Program-made: the position numbers and the translations under genes
Part shown: positions 8,192-14,878 of the stretch, in pieces
Numbering within the stretch: position 1 is the first letter of the stretch
Layout of the letters: each line of letters begins with the position of its first letter
NCBI GenBank assembly: GCA_050298035.1
Contig: JBNKTK010000057.1
Span: forward strand, 1 to 21,939
DNA from: Gaoshiqia sp050298035
GTDB taxonomy: Bacteria > Bacteroidota > Bacteroidia > Bacteroidales > Prolixibacteraceae
Length of the DNA stretch: 21,939 bases
Reading direction: 5' to 3'
The notes under the pieces: model-generated
What the model was told of the DNA's origin: nothing
Databases searched by the model: none
Seen by the model: the letters and a program-made list of their open reading frames with translations, nothing else

Positions 8192-9934
8192 ATGAAGATG
8201 AAATACAATAACATATTGAAAATAAAAACAATCACGATACTCGCTATTGGGGTGTTTTTAACTCTTTCTTCATGTCAGGATCAGCTGAAAGAAGAATTTT
8301 ACAACCCGGAACAACAAACACAACCAAGCTTTGAGATGTTGTTTACTGGGGCATTGCAACCTACTGAATTGTTTCGCTTAGAATATGGCCCAGGCTACCA
8401 CCAAAGCCGTGCATTTAACAGGTTGCTGGGATTAGGAACTTTTCCCTATGCATATTACAATAATGTTTCTGACAATAGTGTCACTGCCTGGACTGGTTGG
8501 TCAGGTGTTACACTCCGGGAAACACAGTTCAATAAAACGTATGTCGATTTCAACAAAAACATTCCGGTTATTAACCTGATGTTGAATAGCTTGTCTGAAG
8601 AAGAAAAGCCGAATTACGAGATTTACGTTAATTGCATCAATATCGTAAAAGCCTACATGTTTCAACGCCTAACCGATATTTATGACGATGTTCCGTTTTC
8701 AGAAGCAAACGGAGCTTACGAAAATAAATTCTGGGCTAAATACGATTCGCAAGAATTTATCTACACATCAATATTGGATGAACTGAAGGAAATTGAAACA
8801 GCATTGGGCAATACAACATTAAACAATTCTCTGGCACATGAGAAGTTTAAAATACATGATATTTTAAACAACGGTGATGTTGAGAAATGGAGAAAATTTG
8901 CCAATTCATTGCGCCTCAGAATGGCAATGCGTCTTTCAAATGTCAATCCAACCAAAGCCAAAGAAATAATCGGCGATATCATCGGTAATAATCTTCCGGT
9001 TGTATCTGAAGCCGAAGACTTGATCGGAATGGCTGAAAAAGATTATGCCCACGTTATGGAATGGTACTGGCCAAGGGCCATGATGGAAATGTGGTATAAC
9101 TTCCATGCTCCTCGTTTTATGGTTCGCAATATTTTTGGGTACAAAGGTCCCGGAACTCCTGAAGACCAAGTTGACCCGAGGTTGTATGTGGTTTTCCAAC
9201 CAAATAAGTTTGGCGACTACGTCGGTTGTGACGTTTGGGGGCCGGACCAATTCCCGAACATCGAAGCGGACATGCAAGAATTAGGTTATGATGAAGATCG
9301 CATCAATACAGCCAAAGACTGGAACTATGATGACCATTTGGAACCCTATTTCTCATTCTATAACAAAATGACCTATTTCAATTTTGACATGAAATATCCT
9401 GCGTTCTCACCAACGGAAACACACCTTTTGCTTGCTGAAGCAGCTATCCGCTATCCGGAAGTATCAGGAGGAATTGATCCGGTTGAAGAATACCGCAAAG
9501 CGATTTCATTGTCTATTGATTGGTACTATGAACTGAACAGTACAAATACGTTCGATGAAACCACAACTCCACCTATTCCACAAAACATTATGGATGGGTC
9601 TCAGTATTCGAAGCCAGGTGCTGCTGTTATTGGAGCATTCCTTGATAATAAAACAGCTGAATTCAGCAATCTTAACAACAGCGATAAGATCAAGGATATT
9701 TTCTACCAAAAAATGGCTCATCTAAACATTCTTAATTATTGGGAAGTATGGAGTGAAACCCGTCGTTTGCAGAAAGAATACGGAATTTTAGCCCCTGTCT
9801 CAGCGAAATGGGTCTGGATGGAACGCTTCTATTATCCATCAAGTGAAGAATCAACAAACCCGGATAATTTTGCTGCAGTTGCATCCAAAAACGACCATGA
9901 CACTCCTGTTTGGTGGACTGGCCGCACAAAATAA
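8192..9934 (+). CDS. SusD/RagB-family surface lipoprotein
   Basis: The 580-residue protein begins with a signal peptide and a lipobox, LTLSSC with Cys28, followed by QDQLKEEF. It is therefore a lipoprotein expected at the outer face of the outer membrane. The helical, Trp/Tyr-rich body with FQRLTDIYDDVPFSEA (about 158-173), KWRKFANSLRLRMAMRLSN (about 233-251) and the late PAFSPTETHLLLAEAA segment are typical of SusD-like TPR proteins, probably of the SusD-like_2 type. SusD caps the SusC barrel and binds the ligand. The 11-bp spacing from susC indicates co-transcription, and two hairpins follow the stop codon. The start could also be the ATG two codons downstream. Confidence 0.94.
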   Translation: MKMKYNNILKIKTITILAIGVFLTLSSCQDQLKEEFYNPEQQTQPSFEMLFTGALQPTELFRLEYGPGYHQSRAFNRLLGLGTFPYAYYNNVSDNSVTAWTGWSGVTLRETQFNKTYVDFNKNIPVINLMLNSLSEEEKPNYEIYVNCINIVKAYMFQRLTDIYDDVPFSEANGAYENKFWAKYDSQEFIYTSILDELKEIETALGNTTLNNSLAHEKFKIHDILNNGDVEKWRKFANSLRLRMAMRLSNVNPTKAKEIIGDIIGNNLPVVSEAEDLIGMAEKDYAHVMEWYWPRAMMEMWYNFHAPRFMVRNIFGYKGPGTPEDQVDPRLYVVFQPNKFGDYVGCDVWGPDQFPNIEADMQELGYDEDRINTAKDWNYDDHLEPYFSFYNKMTYFNFDMKYPAFSPTETHLLLAEAAIRYPEVSGGIDPVEEYRKAISLSIDWYYELNSTNTFDETTTPPIPQNIMDGSQYSKPGAAVIGAFLDNKTAEFSNLNNSDKIKDIFYQKMAHLNILNYWEVWSETRRLQKEYGILAPVSAKWVWMERFYYPSSEESTNPDNFAAVASKNDHDTPVWWTGRTK

Positions 9935-9962
9935 TAGTGACTGAGTTTAGTTAGGTTAGGAC

Positions 9963-9982
9963 AAAGTTGAAAAATCAACTTT
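9963..9982 (+). other. Stem-loop between susD stop and terminator
   Basis: AAAGTTGA pairs perfectly with TCAACTTT (8 bp) around an AAAA loop. It lies four bases before the main terminator stem. It has no T tract of its own and may protect the 3' end of the susCD mRNA. Confidence 0.55.
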
Positions 9983-9986
9983 CCTG

Positions 9987-10018
9987 AGAGGCTGCCTTCC
10001 GGCAGCCTCTTTTTATTT
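9987..10018 (+). terminator. Strong intrinsic terminator of the susCD operon
   Basis: AGAGGCTGCC (9987-9996) and GGCAGCCTCT (10001-10010) form a 10-bp perfect stem with a TTCC loop, running directly into TTTTTATTT. This separates susCD from ROK2, which therefore needs its own promoter. Confidence 0.92.
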
Positions 10019-10087
10019 AATTTAAAATAAAATTGCCCCTCTCGATCAAACAAATAATTAAGTTCAAATGATTCGTATCTGTATTTT

Positions 10088-10116
10088 TTCTAATTTTCAA
10101 AGCCCAAAAATTAGAA
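10088..10116. promoter_or_regulatory. Perfect palindrome before ROK2, possible operator
   Basis: TTCTAATTTT (10088-10097) and AAAATTAGAA (10107-10116) form a 10-bp perfect inverted repeat with a 9-nt spacer, ending 3 nt before the ROK2 ATG. A flanking ATCTGT (10077-10082) and ACAGAT (10116-10121) are also complementary, although offset. The position fits autorepression by a ROK dimer, and the TTCT...AGAA ends recur before ROK1. Confidence 0.5.
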
Positions 10117-10119
10117 CAG

Positions 10120-11349
10120 ATGATACTCAGGAAAAGAGAAGAGACCAAAAACATGGCCATAAGCGAACTTAAACGTTATAAATTGCGCATGGCAATATTA
10201 CGATTGCTCTATAAACGAAGCATGCAATCGGCCGTATCGCTTAGCAAAAAAACACATGTCAGTTTGCCAACGGTCCGTGCTATTCTTGACGACCTTATAG
10301 CTGAGAATGCAGTATGCACCTCAGGTGTTGGGGATTCTCAGGGAGGTCGAAAGCCAATCATTTACAGCCTGGCCGAGGATGCCTTCTATATTTTGGCCGT
10401 CGAAATGGGTCATTACAAAACAAAAGCTGTCATCTTCAACAGCCTGAATAAAAAAGTAACATCAATAAACGAATTTGAAACAACCATTGATGACTCCCAT
10501 CTGGAAGAGAAACTGGAGAAGGTTTTAAGCTCACTTCTTCAGGAGTCAAAACTCTCAAAAGAAAAAATTACTGCTATCGGCATCAGTATGCCTGGCCTCA
10601 TTGATTCGGGAAACGGGATAAACCGGACAATAAAAAATCCGTCGCAGCGAAATATCGTCGAACGTCTGTCAAAACATTTCAATATCCGCACCTATATTGA
10701 AAACGATGCGCGCATGCAGGCATTGGGCGAATTTGTTTTTGGGAAAGCAAAAAACACAAAAAACTCGCTGATCATTAACTGGAGCTGGGGACTTGGCCTG
10801 GGTATGATCCTGAACGGCGAAATTTATAGCGGCTCCAACGGTTGTGCCGGCGAGTTCAGCCACATCCGGGTAATTGAAAACGGAAAACTTTGTGAATGCG
10901 GCAAGCGTGGTTGCCTGCAAACCATCGCCGGATCACAACATCTGCTCAACATGGCCCTGGCAGAAATCGAGAAAAGGACAATCTCGCAACTCTCCAAACA
11001 ATTTAAAAATCATCCATCAACGTTAACCCCCGCAGATGTGATCGACTGTGCCCGGAAAGGCGATGAGTTGTCCATTTCGTTACTGACTGATATCAGTACA
11101 AAACTGGCATGGGGGCTATCAATCCTGATCCAATTATATAACCCGGAATTAATACTGCTAAACGGGCCACTTACAAAAGCCGGTCAGTATGTTACAATCC
11201 CGATCAGACAGGCCCTGAACCAATATTGCCTAGGACACATCTCTGATAATGTGCGACTTGAAATATCTGATATGGGTGAAAATTCCGGGTTAAAGGGAGT
11301 AGCGGTTATGGTTTTCCAAAACATTTTCAGTGATAAATCGGCTGATTAA
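10120..11349 (+). CDS. ROK-family transcriptional regulator (NagC/Mlc-like), copy 2
   Basis: The 409-residue paralogue of the ROK gene at 3535 aligns without obvious gaps (about 70% identity by eye). It has the same architecture: HTH (VSLPTVRAILDDL), degenerate phosphate motif EMGHYK in place of DxGxT, ND at the sugar site, and an intact zinc set in SHIRV...CECGKRGC with Gln in place of the usual Glu. The closest divergence is in the linker regions and in HTH flanks such as KKSMQ versus HKSPQ-type residues, so DNA specificity may be similar or partly changed. It is isolated by the susCD terminator upstream. A palindrome overlaps the region just before its start. It probably senses the same class of ligand as copy 1, which is inference. 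Confidence 0.9.
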   Translation: MILRKREETKNMAISELKRYKLRMAILRLLYKRSMQSAVSLSKKTHVSLPTVRAILDDLIAENAVCTSGVGDSQGGRKPIIYSLAEDAFYILAVEMGHYKTKAVIFNSLNKKVTSINEFETTIDDSHLEEKLEKVLSSLLQESKLSKEKITAIGISMPGLIDSGNGINRTIKNPSQRNIVERLSKHFNIRTYIENDARMQALGEFVFGKAKNTKNSLIINWSWGLGLGMILNGEIYSGSNGCAGEFSHIRVIENGKLCECGKRGCLQTIAGSQHLLNMALAEIEKRTISQLSKQFKNHPSTLTPADVIDCARKGDELSISLLTDISTKLAWGLSILIQLYNPELILLNGPLTKAGQYVTIPIRQALNQYCLGHISDNVRLEISDMGENSGLKGVAVMVFQNIFSDKSAD

Positions 11350-11420
11350 ATCTATCCACACCTACTTTTATTCCTTACTAAGGGCCTGTTTGTATTTATT
11401 GAATATCTGACAATTTACCC

Positions 11421-11509
11421 AATGACATTTGCCGTCATTAAGTTGTCATTTAAAAGTCATTCCTTGCGGTTCAGGAACAATTAATGACGACCGAATGACA
11501 AAAAATGAC
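11421..11509. promoter_or_regulatory. Array of seven GTCATT/AATGAC hexamers, opposed triads
   Basis: GTCATT occurs at 11434, 11445 and 11456, exactly 11 bp apart. AATGAC, the same hexamer inverted, occurs at 11483, 11494 and 11504 (11 and 10 bp apart), plus once at 11421. The one-turn spacing places the sites on one face of the helix, as in direct-repeat operators of OmpR/PhoB-type regulators. The Pho box is likewise built of 7-bp TGTCAT-containing repeats with 11-bp period. The binding protein is not encoded in the window. Confidence 0.6.
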
Positions 11510-11568
11510 TGTAATTAAGTACGGAAAACCGAATTGGGTAAGAAACCGGACAATCGATTTTCATTTCC

Positions 11569-11606
11569 TTGAGTAATTTTTGAATTGACTCATATTTATT
11601 ACTCAA
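11569..11606. promoter_or_regulatory. Inverted repeat upstream of ECF sigma promoter
   Basis: TTGAGTAAT (11569-11577) and ATTACTCAA (11598-11606) are perfect inverted copies with a 20-nt spacer that contains an extra GACTCA half. The site ends 46 bp before the -7 element. It could be an activator site or a hairpin; the sequence does not decide. Confidence 0.4.
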
Positions 11607-11651
11607 AAATCTTTTTCAGCCTGATGTAATGAAACTCCGGCCCGCTCGTCT

Positions 11652-11659
11652 TAACTTTG
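11652..11659 (+). promoter_or_regulatory. Candidate -7 element for the ECF operon
   Basis: TAACTTTG matches TAnnTTTG of the Bacteroidota housekeeping sigma factor. No convincing TTG is found at the -33 position, which would fit dependence on an activator bound upstream. Transcription would begin about 22 nt before the sigma-factor ATG. Confidence 0.45.
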
Positions 11660-11687
11660 AGAACGAACATAGAACAGCAATAACCGG

Positions 11688-12230
11688 ATGTTAGCAAGCG
11701 AATTTAAATCAACAGTTTTGCCCTTAAGCAACAAGCTTCTGCGCTTTGCCACCCAACTCTTAAAAGATGAGGATGAAGCTAGAGACATTGTTCAGGACAT
11801 ATTCCTGAAGCTGTGGCAAAAACGCGATTCGCTTGAACAAGTTGAGAATATGGAAGCCTTTGCAATCCGGATGACACGCAACCGCTGTTTAGATGTGTTT
11901 AAGTCGAAGAAAGCTATACCGACGGAAGATGAAAAATTGAAACTGAAAAGTGAAGAGCATAAAAACCTGCAACAGGAAATTGAACTTTCAGAAACAGCCC
12001 TCATCATCCGGAAACTGATCAGCAAATTGCCCGATATCCAGCGAACAGTAATGCACCTTCGCGATATTGAGCAATATGAGTACGAGGAAATTGCCCAGAT
12101 AACAGATTTAAACGTGAATGCTATCCGTGTAAATTTATCGAGGGCCCGCAAAAAAGTGAGAGATGAATTAGTAAAACACCAACAATATGAAACCGGAAAT
12201 CATCAAACACAAGCTTCAAAAGTATTTTGA
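11688..12230 (+). CDS. ECF-type RNA polymerase sigma factor
   Basis: The 180-residue protein has sigma region 2 at about 10-75, with the polymerase-contact stretch EDEARDIVQDIFLKLWQ, and region 4 at about 105-160, with LPDIQRTVMHLRDIEQYEYEEIAQITDLNVNAIRVNLSRARKKVR as its helix-turn-helix. There are no regions 1.1 or 3, so it is an extracytoplasmic-function sigma factor. It would direct transcription of a stress or envelope regulon, typically autoregulated and held inactive by its partner. It overlaps the next gene by 44 bp. The phased hexamer array upstream suggests an additional external regulator. It is not an obvious partner of the SusC here, which lacks an STN domain. Confidence 0.93.
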   Translation: MLASEFKSTVLPLSNKLLRFATQLLKDEDEARDIVQDIFLKLWQKRDSLEQVENMEAFAIRMTRNRCLDVFKSKKAIPTEDEKLKLKSEEHKNLQQEIELSETALIIRKLISKLPDIQRTVMHLRDIEQYEYEEIAQITDLNVNAIRVNLSRARKKVRDELVKHQQYETGNHQTQASKVF

Positions 12231-12741
12231 GGGCGAAAGCAGTCTCGAAGACGAAAAGTTGCTTGCCGAATATTTCAGATCGGACCAGATAGATGCGGAG
12301 TTACTCCACTACCGTGAGCTATTTGCCGGTTTTGACGAACTCAGGACAGCCGAAACAGAAAGTATGGAAGATAACCTGATGGACTACATCATGGAGGCCG
12401 AACACCGGGAGAAAACTAAATACCGGCACCTGTGGCAATCGGTCAGCGGTATTGCTGCAGCACTGCTTATTGCCTTGTTGGTGGTGAATTACAATAACGA
12501 CAAACCCAATTGGAAAGACACTTATTCAGACCCGCAACAGGCCTATGTGGAAGCATCAAGAACCTTACATTACATTGCCGGCAAATATCAGAAAGGACTT
12601 GCGCAACTGCAACCTGTGAAAAAGCTGAATGAAGCAACCAAGCCAATGAATGAAGGCCTGACGGTTATAAACAAGGGTTTTCAGGAAGTTGGGAAAATTG
12701 AAAAAATTAATGAAAAACTAAAAAATGAAAGCCATGAATAG
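12187..12741 (+). CDS. Single-span membrane protein, probable anti-sigma factor
   Basis: The 184-residue protein has an acidic, helical cytoplasmic N-terminus (1-82), one transmembrane segment (about 84-101, VSGIAAALLIALLVV) and an extracytoplasmic C-terminal region of about 80 residues rich in Lys, Asn and Gln. I see no zinc-binding HxxxCxxC of the ZAS anti-sigma class. The role is inferred from its topology and from a 44-bp overlap with the sigma gene, which implies coupled translation and near-stoichiometric production. This type of protein commonly sits between an ECF sigma gene and a DUF4252 gene in Bacteroidota. It overlaps the next ORF by 8 to 17 bp, depending on start. Confidence 0.75.
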   Translation: MKPEIIKHKLQKYFEGESSLEDEKLLAEYFRSDQIDAELLHYRELFAGFDELRTAETESMEDNLMDYIMEAEHREKTKYRHLWQSVSGIAAALLIALLVVNYNNDKPNWKDTYSDPQQAYVEASRTLHYIAGKYQKGLAQLQPVKKLNEATKPMNEGLTVINKGFQEVGKIEKINEKLKNESHE

Positions 12742-13285
12742 CACAATTGAAAACTCAACAAAATTGAATTCAGCAAATAAATTACTGAAAAGATTAATCG
12801 TACTGCTCATTCTGCTTGTCCCACTGGTAACAATGGCTCAAAAGAGCCCAATAGACAAGCTGTTTGATAAGTATGCCAACAAAGATGGTTTTACCACGGT
12901 GAACATCAGCGGAGCGCTGCTTGGATTTGCCAGCCAGTTTGGAGGCGACTCTGCCGAAGCCGATCTGCTTTCGAACCTGCAGGGCATAAGGATACTTTCG
13001 GTCGAAGATGACAACCTAAACGATAAGCTTGATTTTTACAAGGAACTTGAAGCTGATGGTTTCTTCAAAAACAACGACTACGAAGTATTGATGGAGGTCA
13101 CCGAGAAAGATGAAGTCGTTCGATTTTACGGGCGCAGCGCCGGGAAAGGCAAATTCTCCGAATTGCTGCTCGTGGTTGGTGGCGACGATAATGCCCTGAT
13201 CAGCATCCGCGGACTGATTGATCCCGAGAATATCGGGAAAATCACTGGCGCGCTCGACATCGATGTTCTTCCTTCAACAAAATAA
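12725..13285 (+). CDS. DUF4252 domain protein, exported
   Basis: The 186-residue protein starts with a long polar stretch, then a hydrophobic signal segment (about 25-38, IVLLILLVPLVTMAQ) with likely cleavage near MAQ. The mature part (SPIDKLFDKYANKDGFTTVNISGALLGFA... LLVVGGDDNALISIRG) matches DUF4252, a family of periplasmic or envelope proteins of unknown function in Bacteroidota that is encoded beside ECF sigma factors. It may sense or respond to envelope state for the sigma/anti-sigma pair; that is inference. The start at 12734 (MNST) would leave only an ATGAATAG overlap with the upstream gene and is equally plausible. No lipobox Cys is present. Confidence 0.86.
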   Translation: MKAMNSTIENSTKLNSANKLLKRLIVLLILLVPLVTMAQKSPIDKLFDKYANKDGFTTVNISGALLGFASQFGGDSAEADLLSNLQGIRILSVEDDNLNDKLDFYKELEADGFFKNNDYEVLMEVTEKDEVVRFYGRSAGKGKFSELLLVVGGDDNALISIRGLIDPENIGKITGALDIDVLPSTK

Positions 13286-13307
13286 ACAACATTTCCCTTT
13301 CGGTATC

Positions 13308-13336
13308 AAAAGCAGCCTCAACAGGTTGCTTTTTTT
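13308..13336 (+). terminator. Terminator of the ECF sigma operon
   Basis: AAAAGCAGCCT pairs with AGGTTGCTTT (one G-U pair) around CAAC and runs into TTTTTTT. It lies about 22 nt after the DUF4252 stop. Confidence 0.82.
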
Positions 13337-13362
13337 ATTATCGTGTCGTTTGTCACGAAAAT

Positions 13363-13388
13363 AAAAAACCGCCCTGTTTCCAGAGCGG
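13363..13388 (-). terminator. Terminator of the 2-oxoacid oxidoreductase operon
   Basis: On the minus strand, CCGCTCTG pairs with CAGGGCGG (one G-U pair) around a GAAA tetraloop, followed by TTTTTT. It lies about 33 nt after the gamma-subunit stop and faces the ECF operon terminator, so the two convergent operons are insulated. Confidence 0.85.
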
Positions 13389-13421
13389 CCTCCCCATAAT
13401 ATGAATTAGTTCAAGTGTTTG

Positions 13422-13973
13422 TTACACTTCCTGAATCACTTCCAACTGTTCCTGCCCGGCTTCGATAGCCTTCAGGTTTAAAGGAATTAGTTTGTGGTGC
13501 CGTTCAGGTAACGACTTTTCCAACCCTTTCTTAATACTCTCCATTTTCACAACTGGCCGGGCCTTCAGGTAAGCGCCAAGCACCACCATATTGAAGGTTT
13601 TTACATTCCCCATGTCGGCTGCTATTTTTGTTCCTTCAATTTTGTAAATATTGATATCCTTTCGTGTTGGCGGGTGAACAATCCCGTTCGGATCGTACAG
13701 CAACACGCCACCGGGCTTCACTGCTTTTTCAAATTTGTCCATCGATTGCTGGTTCAGGATGATGGCCGTATCAAACTCGTGCAGGATTGGCGAACTAATG
13801 CGACTATCGCTCAAAATTACCGAAACATTGGCGGTACCACCACGCATCTCGGGGCCGTACGAGGGGAACCAGGTCACTTCCTGTCCCTGCATTACGCCTG
13901 AATAAGCTAGAATTTTTCCCATTGAGAGGACACCTTGTCCGCCAAATCCGGCTATAATGATTTCTTCTGTCAT
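13422..13973 (-). CDS. 2-oxoacid:ferredoxin oxidoreductase, gamma subunit
   Basis: The gamma subunit of the four-subunit 2-oxoacid oxidoreductase family (POR/KGOR/VOR gamma domain) contributes to the CoA-binding part of the complex. The chosen start gives MTEEIIIAGFGGQGVLSMGKILA, 183 residues. The GFGGQGV motif right after the first strand and the later WFPSYGPEMRGGTANVSVILS are diagnostic. The reading frame stays open to 14063, but the extra 30 residues (MLFSLSLLFISCC...) do not resemble the family and would precede the conserved first strand, so I reject that start. MKTMTEE at 13982 is an alternative. It is the last gene of the delta-alpha-beta-gamma operon, about 100 nt after the beta subunit. 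Confidence 0.92.
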   Translation of the reverse strand: MTEEIIIAGFGGQGVLSMGKILAYSGVMQGQEVTWFPSYGPEMRGGTANVSVILSDSRISSPILHEFDTAIILNQQSMDKFEKAVKPGGVLLYDPNGIVHPPTRKDINIYKIEGTKIAADMGNVKTFNMVVLGAYLKARPVVKMESIKKGLEKSLPERHHKLIPLNLKAIEAGQEQLEVIQEV

Positions 13974-14077
13974 GGTTTTCATTTTTAAGTACGTTGAAAT
14001 ATTAACTGTCGTGTTTCCATTTATACAACAACTGATAAAAAGAAGTGATAACGAAAACAACAAACAGGTCCGCGACC

Positions 14078-14875
14078 TTAGTTCTTTTTTGAAAAAGCTT
14101 CAGGAGATGATTTCTCTGCATCTTTGATATCACCCACCGGGTAGAAGGGGAACATGTTTTCTTCCATCCAGGTATTGGCGTCAACCGGCGTTAAACGCCA
14201 ACCCGAGTTACAGGTCGAAACAACTTCGACAAACGAAGTTCCCTTTTTAGCCTGTACATTTTCAAATGCTTTTTTAATTGCTTTTTTGCATTTCCGTGTC
14301 GCAGCAGGTGTGTGTACCGATTGCCTTGTCACGTACGAAGTTCCCGGCAACTGGCCAATCAGTTCGGTAATTTTCAACGGATAACCATTGCGTTCCAGGT
14401 CACGTCCACAAGGCGTGGTTGCAGTTACCTGTCCCAGCAAAGTAGTCGGCGCCATCTGTCCCCCGGTCATCCCGTAAATGGCATTGTTGATGAAAATAAC
14501 GACCATGTTTTCGCCCCGGTTACAGGCATGCATAATTTCGGCTGTACCGATTGATGCCAGATCGCCATCGCCCTGGTACGTGAAAACAATCTTATCTGGG
14601 TTCACCCGCGAGATTCCGGTAGCCACAGCAGGTGCACGCCCGTGAGCAGCCTCCTGCCAGTCGATATCAATATAATTGTAAGCAAAAACACTGCAACCAA
14701 CAGGAGATACACCAATGGTTTTCTCCTGGATATCCAACTCTTCGATGATCTCCGCCAGTAATTTATGAACAACCCCGTGGCTACAGCCCGGGCAGTAGTG
14801 CATGGTTTTATCAGTCAGTAATTTTGGTTTTTCATAAACCAAATTTTCGGGTTTTATGATTTCTGCGATATCCAT
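14078..14875 (-). CDS. 2-oxoacid:ferredoxin oxidoreductase, beta (TPP-binding) subunit
   Basis: The 265-residue subunit binds thiamine pyrophosphate and a 2-oxoacid and decarboxylates it. It has CPGCSHG near residue 28 and VGCSVF, followed by the TPP motif QGDGDLASIGTAEIMHAC...INNAIYGMTGGQ (GDG...NN). HGRAPAVATGI lies just before it. This arrangement is that of VOR/IOR/KGOR-type beta subunits rather than the long single-chain pyruvate:ferredoxin oxidoreductase. The gene follows the alpha subunit by 3 bp, indicating translational coupling. Substrate specificity (branched-chain, aryl or 2-oxoglutarate) cannot be fixed from sequence alone. Confidence 0.94.
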   Translation of the reverse strand: MDIAEIIKPENLVYEKPKLLTDKTMHYCPGCSHGVVHKLLAEIIEELDIQEKTIGVSPVGCSVFAYNYIDIDWQEAAHGRAPAVATGISRVNPDKIVFTYQGDGDLASIGTAEIMHACNRGENMVVIFINNAIYGMTGGQMAPTTLLGQVTATTPCGRDLERNGYPLKITELIGQLPGTSYVTRQSVHTPAATRKCKKAIKKAFENVQAKKGTSFVEVVSTCNSGWRLTPVDANTWMEENMFPFYPVGDIKDAEKSSPEAFSKKN

Positions 14876-14878
14876 GTT

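Larger units (their letters stand above)
11350..11687. other. Regulatory intergenic region before the ECF operon
   Basis: These 338 bp hold no credible gene. They contain the phased GTCATT/AATGAC array (11421-11509), a 9-bp inverted repeat (11569-11606) and a TAnnTTTG element (11652-11659). No clear intrinsic terminator for ROK2 is visible, so read-through into the sigma gene is possible. Confidence 0.7.

Noticed and set aside
3535..11349. ROK proteins as sugar kinases
   Set aside because: Both carry an N-terminal DNA-binding domain and have lost the DxGxT phosphate-binding motif.
11631..11650. ECF-type autoregulated promoter GAAAC...CGTC
   Set aside because: The two boxes are only 11 nt apart; the usual ECF spacing is about 16 nt.
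11688..13285. ECF sigma operon as the regulator of the adjacent SusCD genes
   Set aside because: SusC lacks the STN signalling domain, and ROK2 plus a strong terminator lie between the two operons.
13974..14063. 30-residue N-terminal extension of the oxidoreductase gamma subunit
   Set aside because: The family starts directly with the strand before GFGGQG; the extension resembles translated leader sequence rather than a real signal peptide.
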